From contig DOUW01000536.1 of NCBI GenBank assembly GCA_003520365.1, positions 1-9,876 of the forward strand: 9,876 bases of DNA, read 5' to 3'. The notes beneath the pieces were generated by a model. That model had not been told where the DNA came from. It was given only the letters and a program-made list of their open reading frames with translations, and ran no database searches. Origin of the DNA: Massilia sp. (GTDB lineage: Bacteria; Pseudomonadota; Gammaproteobacteria; Burkholderiales; Burkholderiaceae_D). Shown in pieces: positions 1-7,162 of this stretch (the stretch's first letter is position 1; every line of letters begins with the position of its first letter). A program made the position numbers and the translations under genes.

Positions 1-15
1 CCGCCTGGCACGCGC

Positions 16-966
16 CTAGGCGCCCGCGTCCACCGCGTCCAGCGCCAGCCGCGCCATCGCCAGTGCCCCTTCATAGGACTTGGCCGCCGCGATGAACCTG
101 CCGTTGTGGCAGAAGGTCGCATCCGGCACGCCGGTCACCGCCGCCAGGTCGGCGTCGCGCAGGCCGGCCCAGGACGCGGGCAGGTCGGCACGTGCCTCGA
201 AGCTTTCCGGGCTGACCGATACCGTATGCAGCATGTAGCGCCGTTCGCCGATGCTGTGGCTGATGACGAACAGCACCTTCGGCATTTCCTTGCGTACCAC
301 GCTCGACCAGGGCAGGGCGCTGTTGTGCAGGTAGAGCAGGCGGCCGTTATGCAGGGTCTCGGCGTCGCGCACCTGTTCGACCGCGAGCAGGGCGCCGACG
401 CGGTATTTCACGGCATTGACCATGATGTCGGTCAGCAGGGCCATCGCGCGGCGGAATTCCTGCAGGCGGTAGGCTTCGGTCGGCGCGCCATAGCCGATGC
501 GCTCTTCATCCAGCCAGTTCGGGTTGAAGCCCGAGACGATGGCCGACAGGCCGTAGCCACCCGGCGCGTTCTTGGCGGCGCCGACGTCGGACAGGTCGAG
601 GTATTGCACGATGTCGGCGTCGATCGAATACGCCATCTCGAGCGCGGTGCTGTCCTTCAGCTGGCAGCCCAGGTGGGCGGCGGCCAGCGCGGCGACGCAG
701 CGCGCGCCGTATTCGCGCCAGACCAGGCCGGCGCTGGCATAGGGCACACCGCTGGCGCGGGCGCCGTCGAAGCCTTTCTGGTGGTGGTCGAAGCGGCCGC
801 GGGCCGGGTCCCAGATGCCGCCGACGTCGACCGCGAAATCGGCCGCCTCGATGGTGGCCGTGTCGCGCGTGCGCACCAGTTCGGCCTCGGGATACAGGAT
901 GTTCAGTACGGCGCAAGCCCATGCGTCATCCGCATGGAACTTGCCATTGTGGGTCACGATGACCAT
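16..966 (-). CDS. MYG1 family protein (DHH-like metal-dependent hydrolase/exonuclease)
   Basis: The 316-residue protein carries the hallmarks of the MYG1 (UPF0160) family. These are the N-terminal HNGKFHADD motif at residues 6-14, a DVGG segment at 47-50, the FDHHQ metal-binding motif at 59-63, an IDAD segment at 115-118, a GFNP segment at 146-149, and the C-terminal CHNGRF block at 286-291 followed by a short helix. The family belongs to the DHH phosphoesterase superfamily. The eukaryotic member is reported as a 3'-5' RNA exonuclease, but bacterial members are poorly characterised, so RNA processing here is inferred from homology. No signal peptide is visible, so it is probably cytoplasmic. 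The reading frame stays open to 1164, but the family motif starts at once after the ATG at 964-966. That ATG has an AGAGGAA Shine-Dalgarno site, so the longer N-terminus is rejected. The stop is TAG. The gene is divergent from the symporter gene, with 268 bases between starts. Confidence 0.93.
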   Translation of the reverse strand: MVIVTHNGKFHADDAWACAVLNILYPEAELVRTRDTATIEAADFAVDVGGIWDPARGRFDHHQKGFDGARASGVPYASAGLVWREYGARCVAALAAAHLGCQLKDSTALEMAYSIDADIVQYLDLSDVGAAKNAPGGYGLSAIVSGFNPNWLDEERIGYGAPTEAYRLQEFRRAMALLTDIMVNAVKYRVGALLAVEQVRDAETLHNGRLLYLHNSALPWSSVVRKEMPKVLFVISHSIGERRYMLHTVSVSPESFEARADLPASWAGLRDADLAAVTGVPDATFCHNGRFIAAAKSYEGALAMARLALDAVDAGA

Positions 967-970
967 GGAA

Positions 971-977
971 TTCCTCT
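971..977 (-). promoter_or_regulatory. Ribosome binding site of the MYG1-family gene
   Basis: On the minus strand AGAGGAA lies 4 nt before the ATG at 966. It supports the internal ATG over the longer open frame that runs to 1164. Confidence 0.7.
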
Positions 978-1234
978 TTTCTATCGATTTCTGGGCCGAA
1001 TGATACTGTCTTTGGGACTGGTGCGCGAATGCCCCACAGGTGGGCAGCGGCGGGGGCGCCATGCAGCCGCATGCCCTGTACCGGTGCAGCGGGGAACAAT
1101 TGCAACAAAAAAATAGGAAACACCCAAGCCTTGAGGTATCGTGTGGTTCTTGAAGATCGGGCAACGTTTCCGATCATGAACGACAACATCCAGGCGACAG
1201 CCAGGTCGCCGCACATGCAATGGGGAACATGTAG

Positions 1235-2707
1235 ATGAATGAGTTGGTCAGTACCATCAATGGAATTATCTGGAGCCCGGCACTGATCGTGCTGTGCCTG
1301 GGAGCGGGCCTGTATTTCTCGCTGCGCTCGCGTTTCCTCCAATTGCGCCATTTCCGTGAAATGACGCGCATCATGTTCGAGGGAAAGAGTTCGGAGCAGG
1401 GCGTCTCTTCCTTCCAGGCCCTGACCATGACCCTGGCCGGCCGCGTCGGCACCGGCAACATCGCCGGCGTGGCGACCGCGATCACCTTCGGCGGCCCCGG
1501 CGCCGTATTCTGGATGTGGGCGGTGGCCTTCCTCGGCGCCAGCTCGGCCTTCGTCGAATCGACCCTGGGCCAGGTCTACAAGGAGCAGATCGCCAAGGAA
1601 TACCGCGGCGGCCCGGCCTTCTACATCGAGAAGGGCCTGGGCATGAAGTGGTATGCGCTGACCTTCGCCTTCGCCACCATCGTCGCCACCGGCCTGCTGC
1701 TGCCGGGCGTGCAGGCCAATTCGATTGCGGAAGGCCTGAAGACCGCCGTCGGCATCGACCCGAACGTCACCGCGGCGCTGCTGGCGATCGCGCTGGGCTT
1801 CATCATCTTCGGCGGCGTCAAGCGCATCGCCACCTTCGCGGAACTGATCGTGCCCTTCATGGCGCTCGGCTACATCATCGTCGCCTGCGTCATCATCTTC
1901 CTGCACATCGAGCAGCTGCCGGGCGTCCTGAAGCTGATCTTCAGCTCGGCCTTCGGCCTGGACGCGGGCTTCGGCGCCATCATCGGCATGGCCATCCAGT
2001 GGGGCGTGAAGCGCGGCGTGTACTCGAACGAGGCCGGCCAGGGCACCGGCCCGCACGCCTCGTCGGCCGCGGAAGTGAGCCACCCGGCTAAGCAGGGCCT
2101 GGTGCAGGGCTTCTCGGTCTACGTCGACACCCTGTTCGTGTGCTCGGCCACCGCCTTCATGCTGCTCATCACCGGCCAGTACAACGTCGAGGGCCCGAAC
2201 GGCGTCGCGATGTACACCGGCGTGCAGGGCGTGGCCAGCGGCCCGGGCTACGTGCAGACCGCGCTGGAAAACACGATGCCGGGCTTCGGCGCGATCTTCG
2301 TCGCGATGGCGCTGCTGTTCTTCGCCTTTACCACCATCGTCGCCTACTATTACATCGCCGAGACCAACATCGCCTACATCGACCGCCATGCGCGCCATCC
2401 GTGGATGAAGTTCGCGCTGAAGGTCGCGATCATCGCCGCCACCGTCTACGGCACCGTCAAGACCGCCGACGTGGCCTGGGCCCTGGGCGACATCGGCGTC
2501 GGCCTGATGGCCTGGCTGAACCTGGTCGCGATCCTGTTGATGCGCAACGTCGCCTTCAAGTGCCTGCGCGACTACGAGGCCCAGAAGGCCGCGGGCAAGG
2601 ATCCGCAGTTCGATCCGGTGGCGCTGGGGATCAAGAATGCGCATTACTGGGAGCGGCGTCTCGGCGAAAGCAAGGCCGCCGGCGAGACCGAGAAGGTCGT
2701 CGGTTAA
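1235..2707 (+). CDS. Sodium:alanine/glycine symporter, AGCS family
   Basis: The 490-residue, very hydrophobic protein is full length for the alanine or glycine:cation symporter (AGCS, AlsT/AgcS/DagA-like) family. These inner-membrane carriers import small neutral amino acids with sodium. Signature stretches are GRVGTGNIAGVATAI at residues 69-83, the KRGVYSNEAGQGTGPHAS region at 259-276, and the LFFAFTTIVAYYYIAET helix at 361-377. About ten to eleven membrane segments are apparent, with an N-terminal hydrophobic helix near 10-30 and a last one near 421-436. The tail of about 50 residues is charged and cytoplasmic. The ATG at 1235 has GGGGA at 1222-1226 with 8 nt spacing. The gene stands alone: MYG1 is divergent upstream and a REP-like pair follows its stop. 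The exact substrate (alanine, glycine or D-alanine) cannot be read from sequence. I saw no glycine-riboswitch signature in the leader. Confidence 0.95.
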   Translation: MNELVSTINGIIWSPALIVLCLGAGLYFSLRSRFLQLRHFREMTRIMFEGKSSEQGVSSFQALTMTLAGRVGTGNIAGVATAITFGGPGAVFWMWAVAFLGASSAFVESTLGQVYKEQIAKEYRGGPAFYIEKGLGMKWYALTFAFATIVATGLLLPGVQANSIAEGLKTAVGIDPNVTAALLAIALGFIIFGGVKRIATFAELIVPFMALGYIIVACVIIFLHIEQLPGVLKLIFSSAFGLDAGFGAIIGMAIQWGVKRGVYSNEAGQGTGPHASSAAEVSHPAKQGLVQGFSVYVDTLFVCSATAFMLLITGQYNVEGPNGVAMYTGVQGVASGPGYVQTALENTMPGFGAIFVAMALLFFAFTTIVAYYYIAETNIAYIDRHARHPWMKFALKVAIIAATVYGTVKTADVAWALGDIGVGLMAWLNLVAILLMRNVAFKCLRDYEAQKAAGKDPQFDPVALGIKNAHYWERRLGESKAAGETEKVVG

Positions 2708-2722
2708 AGGCACCGCGAAAAA

Positions 2723-2759
2723 CGTACCGTGGGCACGCCGTGCCCACGCGTTACGTGCG
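2723..2759 (+). repeat. REP-like palindromic element, copy 1
   Basis: A perfect 9-bp stem CGTGGGCAC / GTGCCCACG (2728-2736 and 2740-2748) closes on a GCC loop and is followed by CGTTACGTGCG. It matches the reverse complement of copy 2 (2871-2907) at 32 of 37 positions. It starts 15 bases after the symporter stop, a usual site for REP elements, and could act as a 3' mRNA stabiliser or weak terminator. The match to copy 2 is seen directly; abundance in the genome is inferred. Confidence 0.75.
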
Positions 2760-2870
2760 CATCCTTTCCGCGTAGGCTGCAACTTTGCGCCCGCTAACGT
2801 CAACCCCGGCCGGGTTCGCGTCCATAGCCAGTTCTACGGTCGATCAGTCCCTGCATGTGACTACCGGTAA

Positions 2871-2907
2871 CGTGCGTAACGCGTGGGCACGGAGTGCCCA
2901 CCCTACG
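2871..2907 (-). repeat. REP-like palindromic element, copy 2 (inverted)
   Basis: This is the inverted partner of copy 1. The stem is GTGGGCAC / GTGCCCAC (2883-2890 and 2894-2901) with a GGA loop. Read on the minus strand it begins GTAGGGTGGGCAC, so a GTAG tetranucleotide precedes the palindrome. That layout is known for REPs mobilised by RAYT (REP-associated tyrosine) transposases. No RAYT gene lies in this window. Confidence 0.75.
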
Positions 2908-2998
2908 GCTTCATCGATACGCCCAGCACACCGGTGCCGGATCGCCGCACATCGCCCCTGAAACGCCGCGGCCCCTGTCGGTTCGGCCGCCGCTCCGG

Positions 2999-3004
2999 TA
3001 TCAT
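2999..3004 (+). promoter_or_regulatory. Candidate -10 box of udk, positioned for a leaderless transcript
   Basis: TATCAT matches the sigma-70 -10 consensus at 5 of 6 positions. Transcription starting 7 nt downstream would begin at the A of the udk ATG at 3011. A matching -35 box is poor (CTGTCG, 2975-2980, 18-bp spacer), so this is tentative. Confidence 0.35.
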
Positions 3005-3010
3005 GTGGGG

Positions 3011-3652
3011 ATGAATCAACAATCCTTTCTACCGTTTGTCATTGGTGTCGCCGGCGGTAGCGGCAGTGGCAAGTCGACGGTAACCCAGCAAGTGCTCGCG
3101 TCGTTCGGCGCCGAGATGGTGTCGGTGGTGATGCAGGACGATTACTACCGCGACCAGTCCGACCTCACCCCCGAAGTGCGCCGCAAGCAGAACTACGACC
3201 ATCCGCAGGCTTTCGACTGGCCGCTGCTGGTGCAGCACGTCAAGGCCCTGCGCAATGGCGAGGCGATCGAGATGCCCGAGTACGACTTCACGATCGACAA
3301 CCGCTCGAACAAGACCATTCCCGTGAAACCCGCCCCGGTGATCGTGATCGAGGGGCTGTTCGCCCTCTACGACGCGGACCTGCGCAACATGATGTCGCTG
3401 AAGATCTTCGTCGACACCGCCTCCGATGTGCGCTTCATCCGGCGCATGCAGAGGGATATCACCGAGCGCGGCCGCACGGTCGAGAGCGTCGTCGGCCAGT
3501 ACATGGAAACCGTGCGCCCGATGCACAAGCAGTTCATCGAGCCGACCAAGCGCCACGCCGACGTCATCCTGCCGCACGGCGCGAACGGCCCGGCGGTCGA
3601 TGTGATTACCACCAAGGTGGCGAGCGTCATCGGCCAGTTGAAGCGGCCCTGA
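3011..3652 (+). CDS. udk: Uridine kinase (uridine/cytidine kinase)
   Basis: The 213-residue protein has the same length as E. coli Udk. It phosphorylates uridine and cytidine to UMP and CMP with ATP or GTP, in cytosolic pyrimidine salvage. Visible motifs are the Walker A P-loop GGSGSGKS (residues 15-22), QDDYYRD (42-48) and NYDHPQAFDW (61-70) of the nucleoside site, PEYDF (89-93), VIEGLFAL (112-119), the lid-region arginines of RFIRRMQRDITERGR (141-155), and EPTKRHADVILPHG (177-190). The frame is open from 2894, but that start would lie inside a REP element. The ATG at 3011 gives the normal family N-terminus. GTGGGG abuts this ATG, so no properly spaced Shine-Dalgarno site exists; an in-frame GTG at 3005 is the only near alternative. 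A hairpin follows the stop. Confidence 0.96.
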   Translation: MNQQSFLPFVIGVAGGSGSGKSTVTQQVLASFGAEMVSVVMQDDYYRDQSDLTPEVRRKQNYDHPQAFDWPLLVQHVKALRNGEAIEMPEYDFTIDNRSNKTIPVKPAPVIVIEGLFALYDADLRNMMSLKIFVDTASDVRFIRRMQRDITERGRTVESVVGQYMETVRPMHKQFIEPTKRHADVILPHGANGPAVDVITTKVASVIGQLKRP

Positions 3653-3658
3653 TCCCGA

Positions 3659-3685
3659 CGCCGGGAATGCTCCCGGCGCCAGTTT
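3659..3685 (+). terminator. Candidate terminator hairpin after udk
   Basis: A perfect 8-bp stem CGCCGGGA / TCCCGGCG (3659-3666 and 3671-3678) with an ATGC loop starts 6 bases after the udk stop. Only a short TTT follows a few bases later, so termination may be weak or Rho-assisted. Confidence 0.5.
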
Positions 3686-3717
3686 CGCCGCGCCCACAGC
3701 GGCATCCTGCTTTGACG

Positions 3718-3746
3718 TTGTAGCAATCAGGAAATTGCAATACTAT
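3718..3746 (+). promoter_or_regulatory. Candidate promoter of the M16 protease gene
   Basis: TTGTAG (3718-3723) and TACTAT (3741-3746) are separated by 17 bp in a locally AT-rich stretch 69 bases before the start codon. A better -35 hexamer, TTGACG at 3712-3717, has an unsuitable 23-bp spacer to the same -10. The match is modest. Confidence 0.35.
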
Positions 3747-3800
3747 CCAGAACTTTCGGGTGTGCCGCACCCTATTGTTCCGCGATTACCACTCCATTGC

Positions 3801-3805
3801 AAGGA
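3801..3805 (+). promoter_or_regulatory. Ribosome binding site of the M16 protease gene
   Basis: AAGGA lies 9 nt before the ATG at 3815. It decides for this start over the in-frame TTG at 3797, which would put six polar residues ahead of the signal peptide. Confidence 0.65.
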
Positions 3806-3814
3806 CCTGATTTC

Positions 3815-6652
3815 ATGAAGACGCTCCCCTCGAAGCTCCTGCTGGCCGCCTGCCTGTCGTCGGCTTTCCTGGCGCCGGCCTCCGCCGCCACGCCAGCGGC
3901 CGCCGCGCCGCAAGCCGGCCTGAAGGTGGACTTCCAGAAGTTCACCCTGCCGAACGGCCTCGAGGTGATCTTCCACATCGACCGCTCCGATCCGGTGGTT
4001 GCCGTCAACCTGACCGCCCACGTCGGTTCGGCCCGCGAAAAGGCGGGGCGCACCGGCTTCGCCCACCTGTTCGAACACCTGCTGTTCCTGGAATCGGAAA
4101 ACCTGGGCAAGGGCGGTCTCGACAAGATGACCGCGCGCATCGGCGGCTCGGGCGCCAACGGCTCGACCTCGCAGGACCGCACCAACTACCTGCAGACGGT
4201 GCCGAAGGACGCGCTGGAAAAGATGATCTGGGCCGAAGCGGACAAGCTGGGCTGGTTCATCAACACCGTCACCGATCCGGTGCTGGCCAAGGAAAAACAG
4301 GTCGTCAAGAACGAGAAGCGCCAGGGCGTCGACAACGCGCCCTACGGCCACACCCGCTACGTCATCAACAAGGCGCTGTACCCGGAAAACCATCCCTACA
4401 ACTGGCAGGTGATCGGTTCGCTCGAGGACCTGCAGAATGCGACCCTGGACGACGTCAAGGAGTTCTATCGCCTGTGGTACGTGCCGAACAACGTGACCCT
4501 GGTGATCGCCGGCGACTTCGATCCCGCGCAGGCGCGCAAGTGGGTCGAAAAATACTTCGGCGAGATTAAGCGCGGCGCACCGGTCGAGGCGATCGCCAAG
4601 CGCCCGGGCGTGGTGAAGCAGATCGTCAAGCTGGCGCATGAAGACAACTTCGCGAAACTGCCGGAACTGACCATGGCCTGGCCGACCGTCGAGGACCTGC
4701 ACCCGGACTCGTATGCCCTTGAGGTGCTGGCCGAGTACCTGTCCGAGACCAAGCGCGCGCCGTTCTACCAGGTGCTGGTGGAAGACGCCAAGCTGGCGCC
4801 GAAGGTCCAGATCGGCAACCAGACGGCGGAACTGGCCGGCCAGTTCATGGTGAAAGTGCGCGCTTTTGAAGACAAGCCGCTCGACCAGGTGGCTGCCGCG
4901 GTCGACCAGGCCTTTGCCAAGTTCGAGAAGGAAGGCATCTCCGAGCGCGACCTGAACCGCATCAAGGCCGGCCTCGAAACCCGTTTCTACAACGCGATGT
5001 CCAGCGTGCTCGGCAAGTCGGCCCTGCTGGCCGAATACAACTACCTGACCGGCAATCCGGGCCAGGCCGAGGAAGGCATCAAGAAAACGCTGGCCGTTAC
5101 CCCGGCCGACGTGCGCCGCGTGTACGACACCTATATCAAGGGCAAGCCTTATGTCGCGACCAGCTTCGTCCCGAAAGGCAAGCTGGCGCTGGCCCTGAGT
5201 GGCTCGAGCAAGGCCGACGTCGTCGAGGAGAAGGTGGTGCAGGGCGCCGAGAACGCGGTCGACCCGAGCGCGAACGCCGAATACACGCGCACCCCGTCCA
5301 GTTTCGACCGCAGCAAGGAGCCGCCTTACGGCGCGGCGCCGGTGGTGAAGGTGCCGCAGGTCTGGGACACCAAGCTGGCCAACGGCATGCGCGTGGTCGG
5401 CATCGAGAACAGGGAAGTGCCGCTGGTGCAGTTCGATATCGCGATCGACGGCGGCTTGCTGCTGGACAAGCCCGAGAAAGTGGGCGTCGCCAACCTGATG
5501 GCGCGCCTGATGACCCAGGGCACCGCGAAGAAGACGCCTGAGGAACTGGAGGAAGCGATCCAGCAGCTGGGCGCAACCATCGACGTCTCGGCGCGCGCGG
5601 AAGACGTGCGCATCAGCGTCACCACCCTGGCGCGCAACTACCAGGCCACCCTCGACCTGGTCGAGGAGATCCTGCTGCAGCCGCGCTGGGACGAGAAGGA
5701 GTTCGACCTGGTCAAGCAGAGCGTGCTGAGCCAGATCCGCCAGCAGGAAGCCGACCCGAACGCGCTGGCAGCCATCCACTTCGGCAAGCTGGTCTACGGC
5801 AAGGACGACCCGCGCTCGCGCAACATCCTCGGCGCCACCGAGAGCGTGAAAGCGATCACCATCGACGACCTGAAGGACTACTACCGCGCCAACCTGTCGC
5901 CCTCGGTGGCGCGCATGCACGTGGTCGGCGCGCTGCCGAAAGCGGCCATCGCGCGTTCCCTGGCGAAGCTGGGACGCGACTGGAAGGCCCATCCGGTCCA
6001 GCTGCCGGCGGCAGTGGCGGCGGGCGAGCGCGCCCCGGCCAAGGTCTACTTCGTCGACGTGCCCGACGCCAAGCAGTCGGTGCTGCGCATCGGCTACCGC
6101 GCGCTGGCCGCGACCGACCCGGACTTCTACCCGGCCACCGTCACCAACTACATCCTGGGTGGCGGCGGCTTCGCCTCGCGCCTGACCCAGCAGCTGCGCG
6201 AAGGCAAGGGCTACACCTACGGCATCAATTCCTCCTTCACCGGCAGCCAGAGCGCCGGCCCCTTCACCATCGCCAGCGGCGTGCGCAGCAACGTCACGCT
6301 CGAGTCGACCCAGCTGGTGAAGCAGGTGCTGCAGGACTACGCCGCAACGTATTCGCCGGCCGACCTGGAGACGACCCGCAACTTCCTGGTCAAGAGCAAT
6401 GCGCGCGCCTTCGAGACGGCGGGCGCCAAGCTGGGCATGCTGGACAACATCAGCAAATACGGCTGGCGCGCGGACTACGTCAAGCAGCGCGAAGGGATCG
6501 TCAAGGCCATGACGCTGCCGCGGGTCCAGGCCCTGTCGCAGAAGTACCTCGATCCGTCGAAGATGGTGTGGCTGGTGGTAGGGGATGCGAAGACGCAGCT
6601 GCCCCGAATGAAGGAGCTGGGGTTTGACGAGCCGGTGATGATTGCCCGGTAA
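3815..6652 (+). CDS. Exported M16 family zinc metalloprotease (pitrilysin/insulinase-like)
   Basis: The protein has 945 residues. A signal peptide covers about residues 1-24, with a KTLPSK basic start, a hydrophobic core and APASA before cleavage, so it acts in the periplasm or outside. The first M16 domain has the inverted zinc motif HLFEH (H84, E87, H88), and the third ligand is probably E167 in KNEKRQG. A first M16_C domain lies around 210-400. After a linker near 470-510 rich in charged residues, a second M16 domain starts near 517. There the zinc motif is replaced by NLMAR (560-564), so this half is catalytically dead. A second M16_C domain carries SRLTQQLREGKGYTYGI (788-804), the conserved Arg/Tyr substrate-binding region. 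An active half fused to an inactive half is the normal two-half clamshell of single-chain M16 peptidases, which degrade peptides or small unfolded proteins. The substrate is unknown. The gene is monocistronic between its own promoter and terminator candidates. Confidence 0.94.
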   Translation: MKTLPSKLLLAACLSSAFLAPASAATPAAAAPQAGLKVDFQKFTLPNGLEVIFHIDRSDPVVAVNLTAHVGSAREKAGRTGFAHLFEHLLFLESENLGKGGLDKMTARIGGSGANGSTSQDRTNYLQTVPKDALEKMIWAEADKLGWFINTVTDPVLAKEKQVVKNEKRQGVDNAPYGHTRYVINKALYPENHPYNWQVIGSLEDLQNATLDDVKEFYRLWYVPNNVTLVIAGDFDPAQARKWVEKYFGEIKRGAPVEAIAKRPGVVKQIVKLAHEDNFAKLPELTMAWPTVEDLHPDSYALEVLAEYLSETKRAPFYQVLVEDAKLAPKVQIGNQTAELAGQFMVKVRAFEDKPLDQVAAAVDQAFAKFEKEGISERDLNRIKAGLETRFYNAMSSVLGKSALLAEYNYLTGNPGQAEEGIKKTLAVTPADVRRVYDTYIKGKPYVATSFVPKGKLALALSGSSKADVVEEKVVQGAENAVDPSANAEYTRTPSSFDRSKEPPYGAAPVVKVPQVWDTKLANGMRVVGIENREVPLVQFDIAIDGGLLLDKPEKVGVANLMARLMTQGTAKKTPEELEEAIQQLGATIDVSARAEDVRISVTTLARNYQATLDLVEEILLQPRWDEKEFDLVKQSVLSQIRQQEADPNALAAIHFGKLVYGKDDPRSRNILGATESVKAITIDDLKDYYRANLSPSVARMHVVGALPKAAIARSLAKLGRDWKAHPVQLPAAVAAGERAPAKVYFVDVPDAKQSVLRIGYRALAATDPDFYPATVTNYILGGGGFASRLTQQLREGKGYTYGINSSFTGSQSAGPFTIASGVRSNVTLESTQLVKQVLQDYAATYSPADLETTRNFLVKSNARAFETAGAKLGMLDNISKYGWRADYVKQREGIVKAMTLPRVQALSQKYLDPSKMVWLVVGDAKTQLPRMKELGFDEPVMIAR

Positions 6653-6665
6653 TCGGTAAACCGGG

Positions 6666-6723
6666 CGCGCAACGCTGCGGCATTCTCTTTCGGTCGATGC
6701 CGCAGCGACAGGGGCGCGTTTTC
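6666..6723 (+). terminator. Stem-loop terminator after the M16 protease
   Basis: A perfect 11-bp stem CGCTGCGGCAT / ATGCCGCAGCG (6673-6683 and 6697-6707) encloses a 13-nt loop. A further 5-bp GC stem (6666-6670 with 6714-6718) extends it across an internal loop and abuts TTTTC. It lies 14 bases after the protease stop and before the promoter of the next gene. The internal loop makes it less than textbook. Confidence 0.6.
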
Positions 6724-6753
6724 TTCGTTGATTGTTTTTCTTGTAACTAACTG

Positions 6754-6762
6754 TGCTATATT
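6754..6762 (+). promoter_or_regulatory. Extended -10 promoter of the small exported protein gene
   Basis: TGCTATATT is an extended -10 element (TGnTATATT) in a strikingly AT-rich patch (about 6719-6785) within a GC-rich region. A conventional -35 is weak (TGTTTT, 6733-6738), which extended -10 promoters tolerate. Transcription would start near 6769 and give a leader of about 26 nt. Confidence 0.55.
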
Positions 6763-6794
6763 TTTGTGAATTACTTTTTAAGAAAGGGTTCACA

Positions 6795-7157
6795 ATGAAG
6801 ATGACCTTCCTGGCACGCGCGTCGAGCGTCGCTGCATTCCTGCTGATCTTCGCGCCCGCACATGCCCAGATCCGCACGGATCAGGGAACCGATGTGTCGA
6901 AAAGTTGCGAACAGGGACTGGCCCTACCGGCGCCTTACGGTGAGTCGGACTTGAAAGGCAATGCCAAATTTCCGGCATACTGCAAATGCTTCATGAGCAA
7001 GTTCGAAGTGCGCGCGATGAAAGCGGCGAAATACATGCAGGCCAATCCCGGCAAAGCGCCGCCAGGGACGCTGGAACAGTCGAATGCCGAGGAACTGGAG
7101 ATGCGTAATTCCTGCCGTAAGCAATTCGGTTTGCCGCAGGTGGTGTTTCCGAAGTAA
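6795..7157 (+). CDS. Small exported four-cysteine protein, function unknown
   Basis: I do not recognise a characterised family. The 120-residue product starts at the ATG at 6795, which has AAAGGG 6 nt upstream; the upstream open frame would overlap the promoter and is rejected. Residues 1-24 form a clear Sec signal peptide ending APAHA before Q25. The mature part of about 96 residues is polar and has four cysteines: C38 in SCEQG, C63 and C65 in YCKCF, and C107 in SCRKQF. Such a C...CxC...C set could form two disulfides or bind a metal or cofactor; it lacks the CxxCH of c-type cytochromes. The region from about 70 to 105 looks helical (EVRAMKAAKYMQ, AEELEMRN). It is probably periplasmic, with no lipobox. 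It has its own promoter and a strongly structured 3' region, so it looks like a single-gene unit. That it is a real gene is well supported; its role is open. Confidence 0.82.
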   Translation: MKMTFLARASSVAAFLLIFAPAHAQIRTDQGTDVSKSCEQGLALPAPYGESDLKGNAKFPAYCKCFMSKFEVRAMKAAKYMQANPGKAPPGTLEQSNAEELEMRNSCRKQFGLPQVVFPK

Positions 7158-7162
7158 GCCGG

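Larger units (their letters stand above)
2708..3010. other. Intergenic region with an inverted REP-like pair
   Basis: This 303-base gap between the symporter stop and the udk start contains no convincing gene. Its left and right thirds hold two 37-base palindromic elements (2723-2759 and 2871-2907) in opposite orientation. The 111 bases between them (2760-2870) show no recognisable feature. Its right end contains a possible -10 box for udk at 2999-3004. The symporter transcript has no U-tract terminator, so the first palindrome may serve as its 3' end. Confidence 0.7.

Noticed and set aside
1028..1046. An imperfect inverted repeat, TGCCCCAC-AG-GTGGGCA, resembling the REP core.
   Set aside because: One stem has an extra C, and the flanking bases do not match the REP elements at 2723 and 2871. 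It is too short to call a third copy.
106..1116. A 336-codon plus-strand open frame opposite the MYG1-family gene.
   Set aside because: It is the antisense of a gene with clear family motifs, has no domain and has no ribosome binding site.
967..1234. Possible glycine riboswitch or defined promoters in the gap between the MYG1 and symporter genes.
   Set aside because: No GGAGAG-type riboswitch core or paired aptamer layout was seen. Weak hexamers such as TATCAT on the minus strand (1005-1000) and TTGAGG on the plus strand (1131) lack suitable partners.
926..2803. A 625-codon minus-strand open frame opposite the symporter gene.
   Set aside because: Same third-position GC effect. Its composition is dominated by Arg, Gly, Ala, Asp and His, and it overlaps the conserved AGCS gene and the MYG1 start.
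2760..2870. A possible small gene or RNA between the two REP-like elements.
   Set aside because: No start codon with a ribosome binding site and no stable fold stand out. Frames open here overlap the repeats themselves.
3743..6877. A very long open frame (1044 codons) on the minus strand opposite the M16 protease.
   Set aside because: It is an antisense shadow caused by high GC at third codon positions. Its product is low-complexity and rich in Arg, His, Gln and Leu with no recognisable domain, while the plus strand encodes a clear M16 protein.
6795..7157. The small Cys protein as a c-type cytochrome or lipoprotein.
   Set aside because: There is no CxxCH haem motif, and no cysteine at the signal peptide cleavage site.
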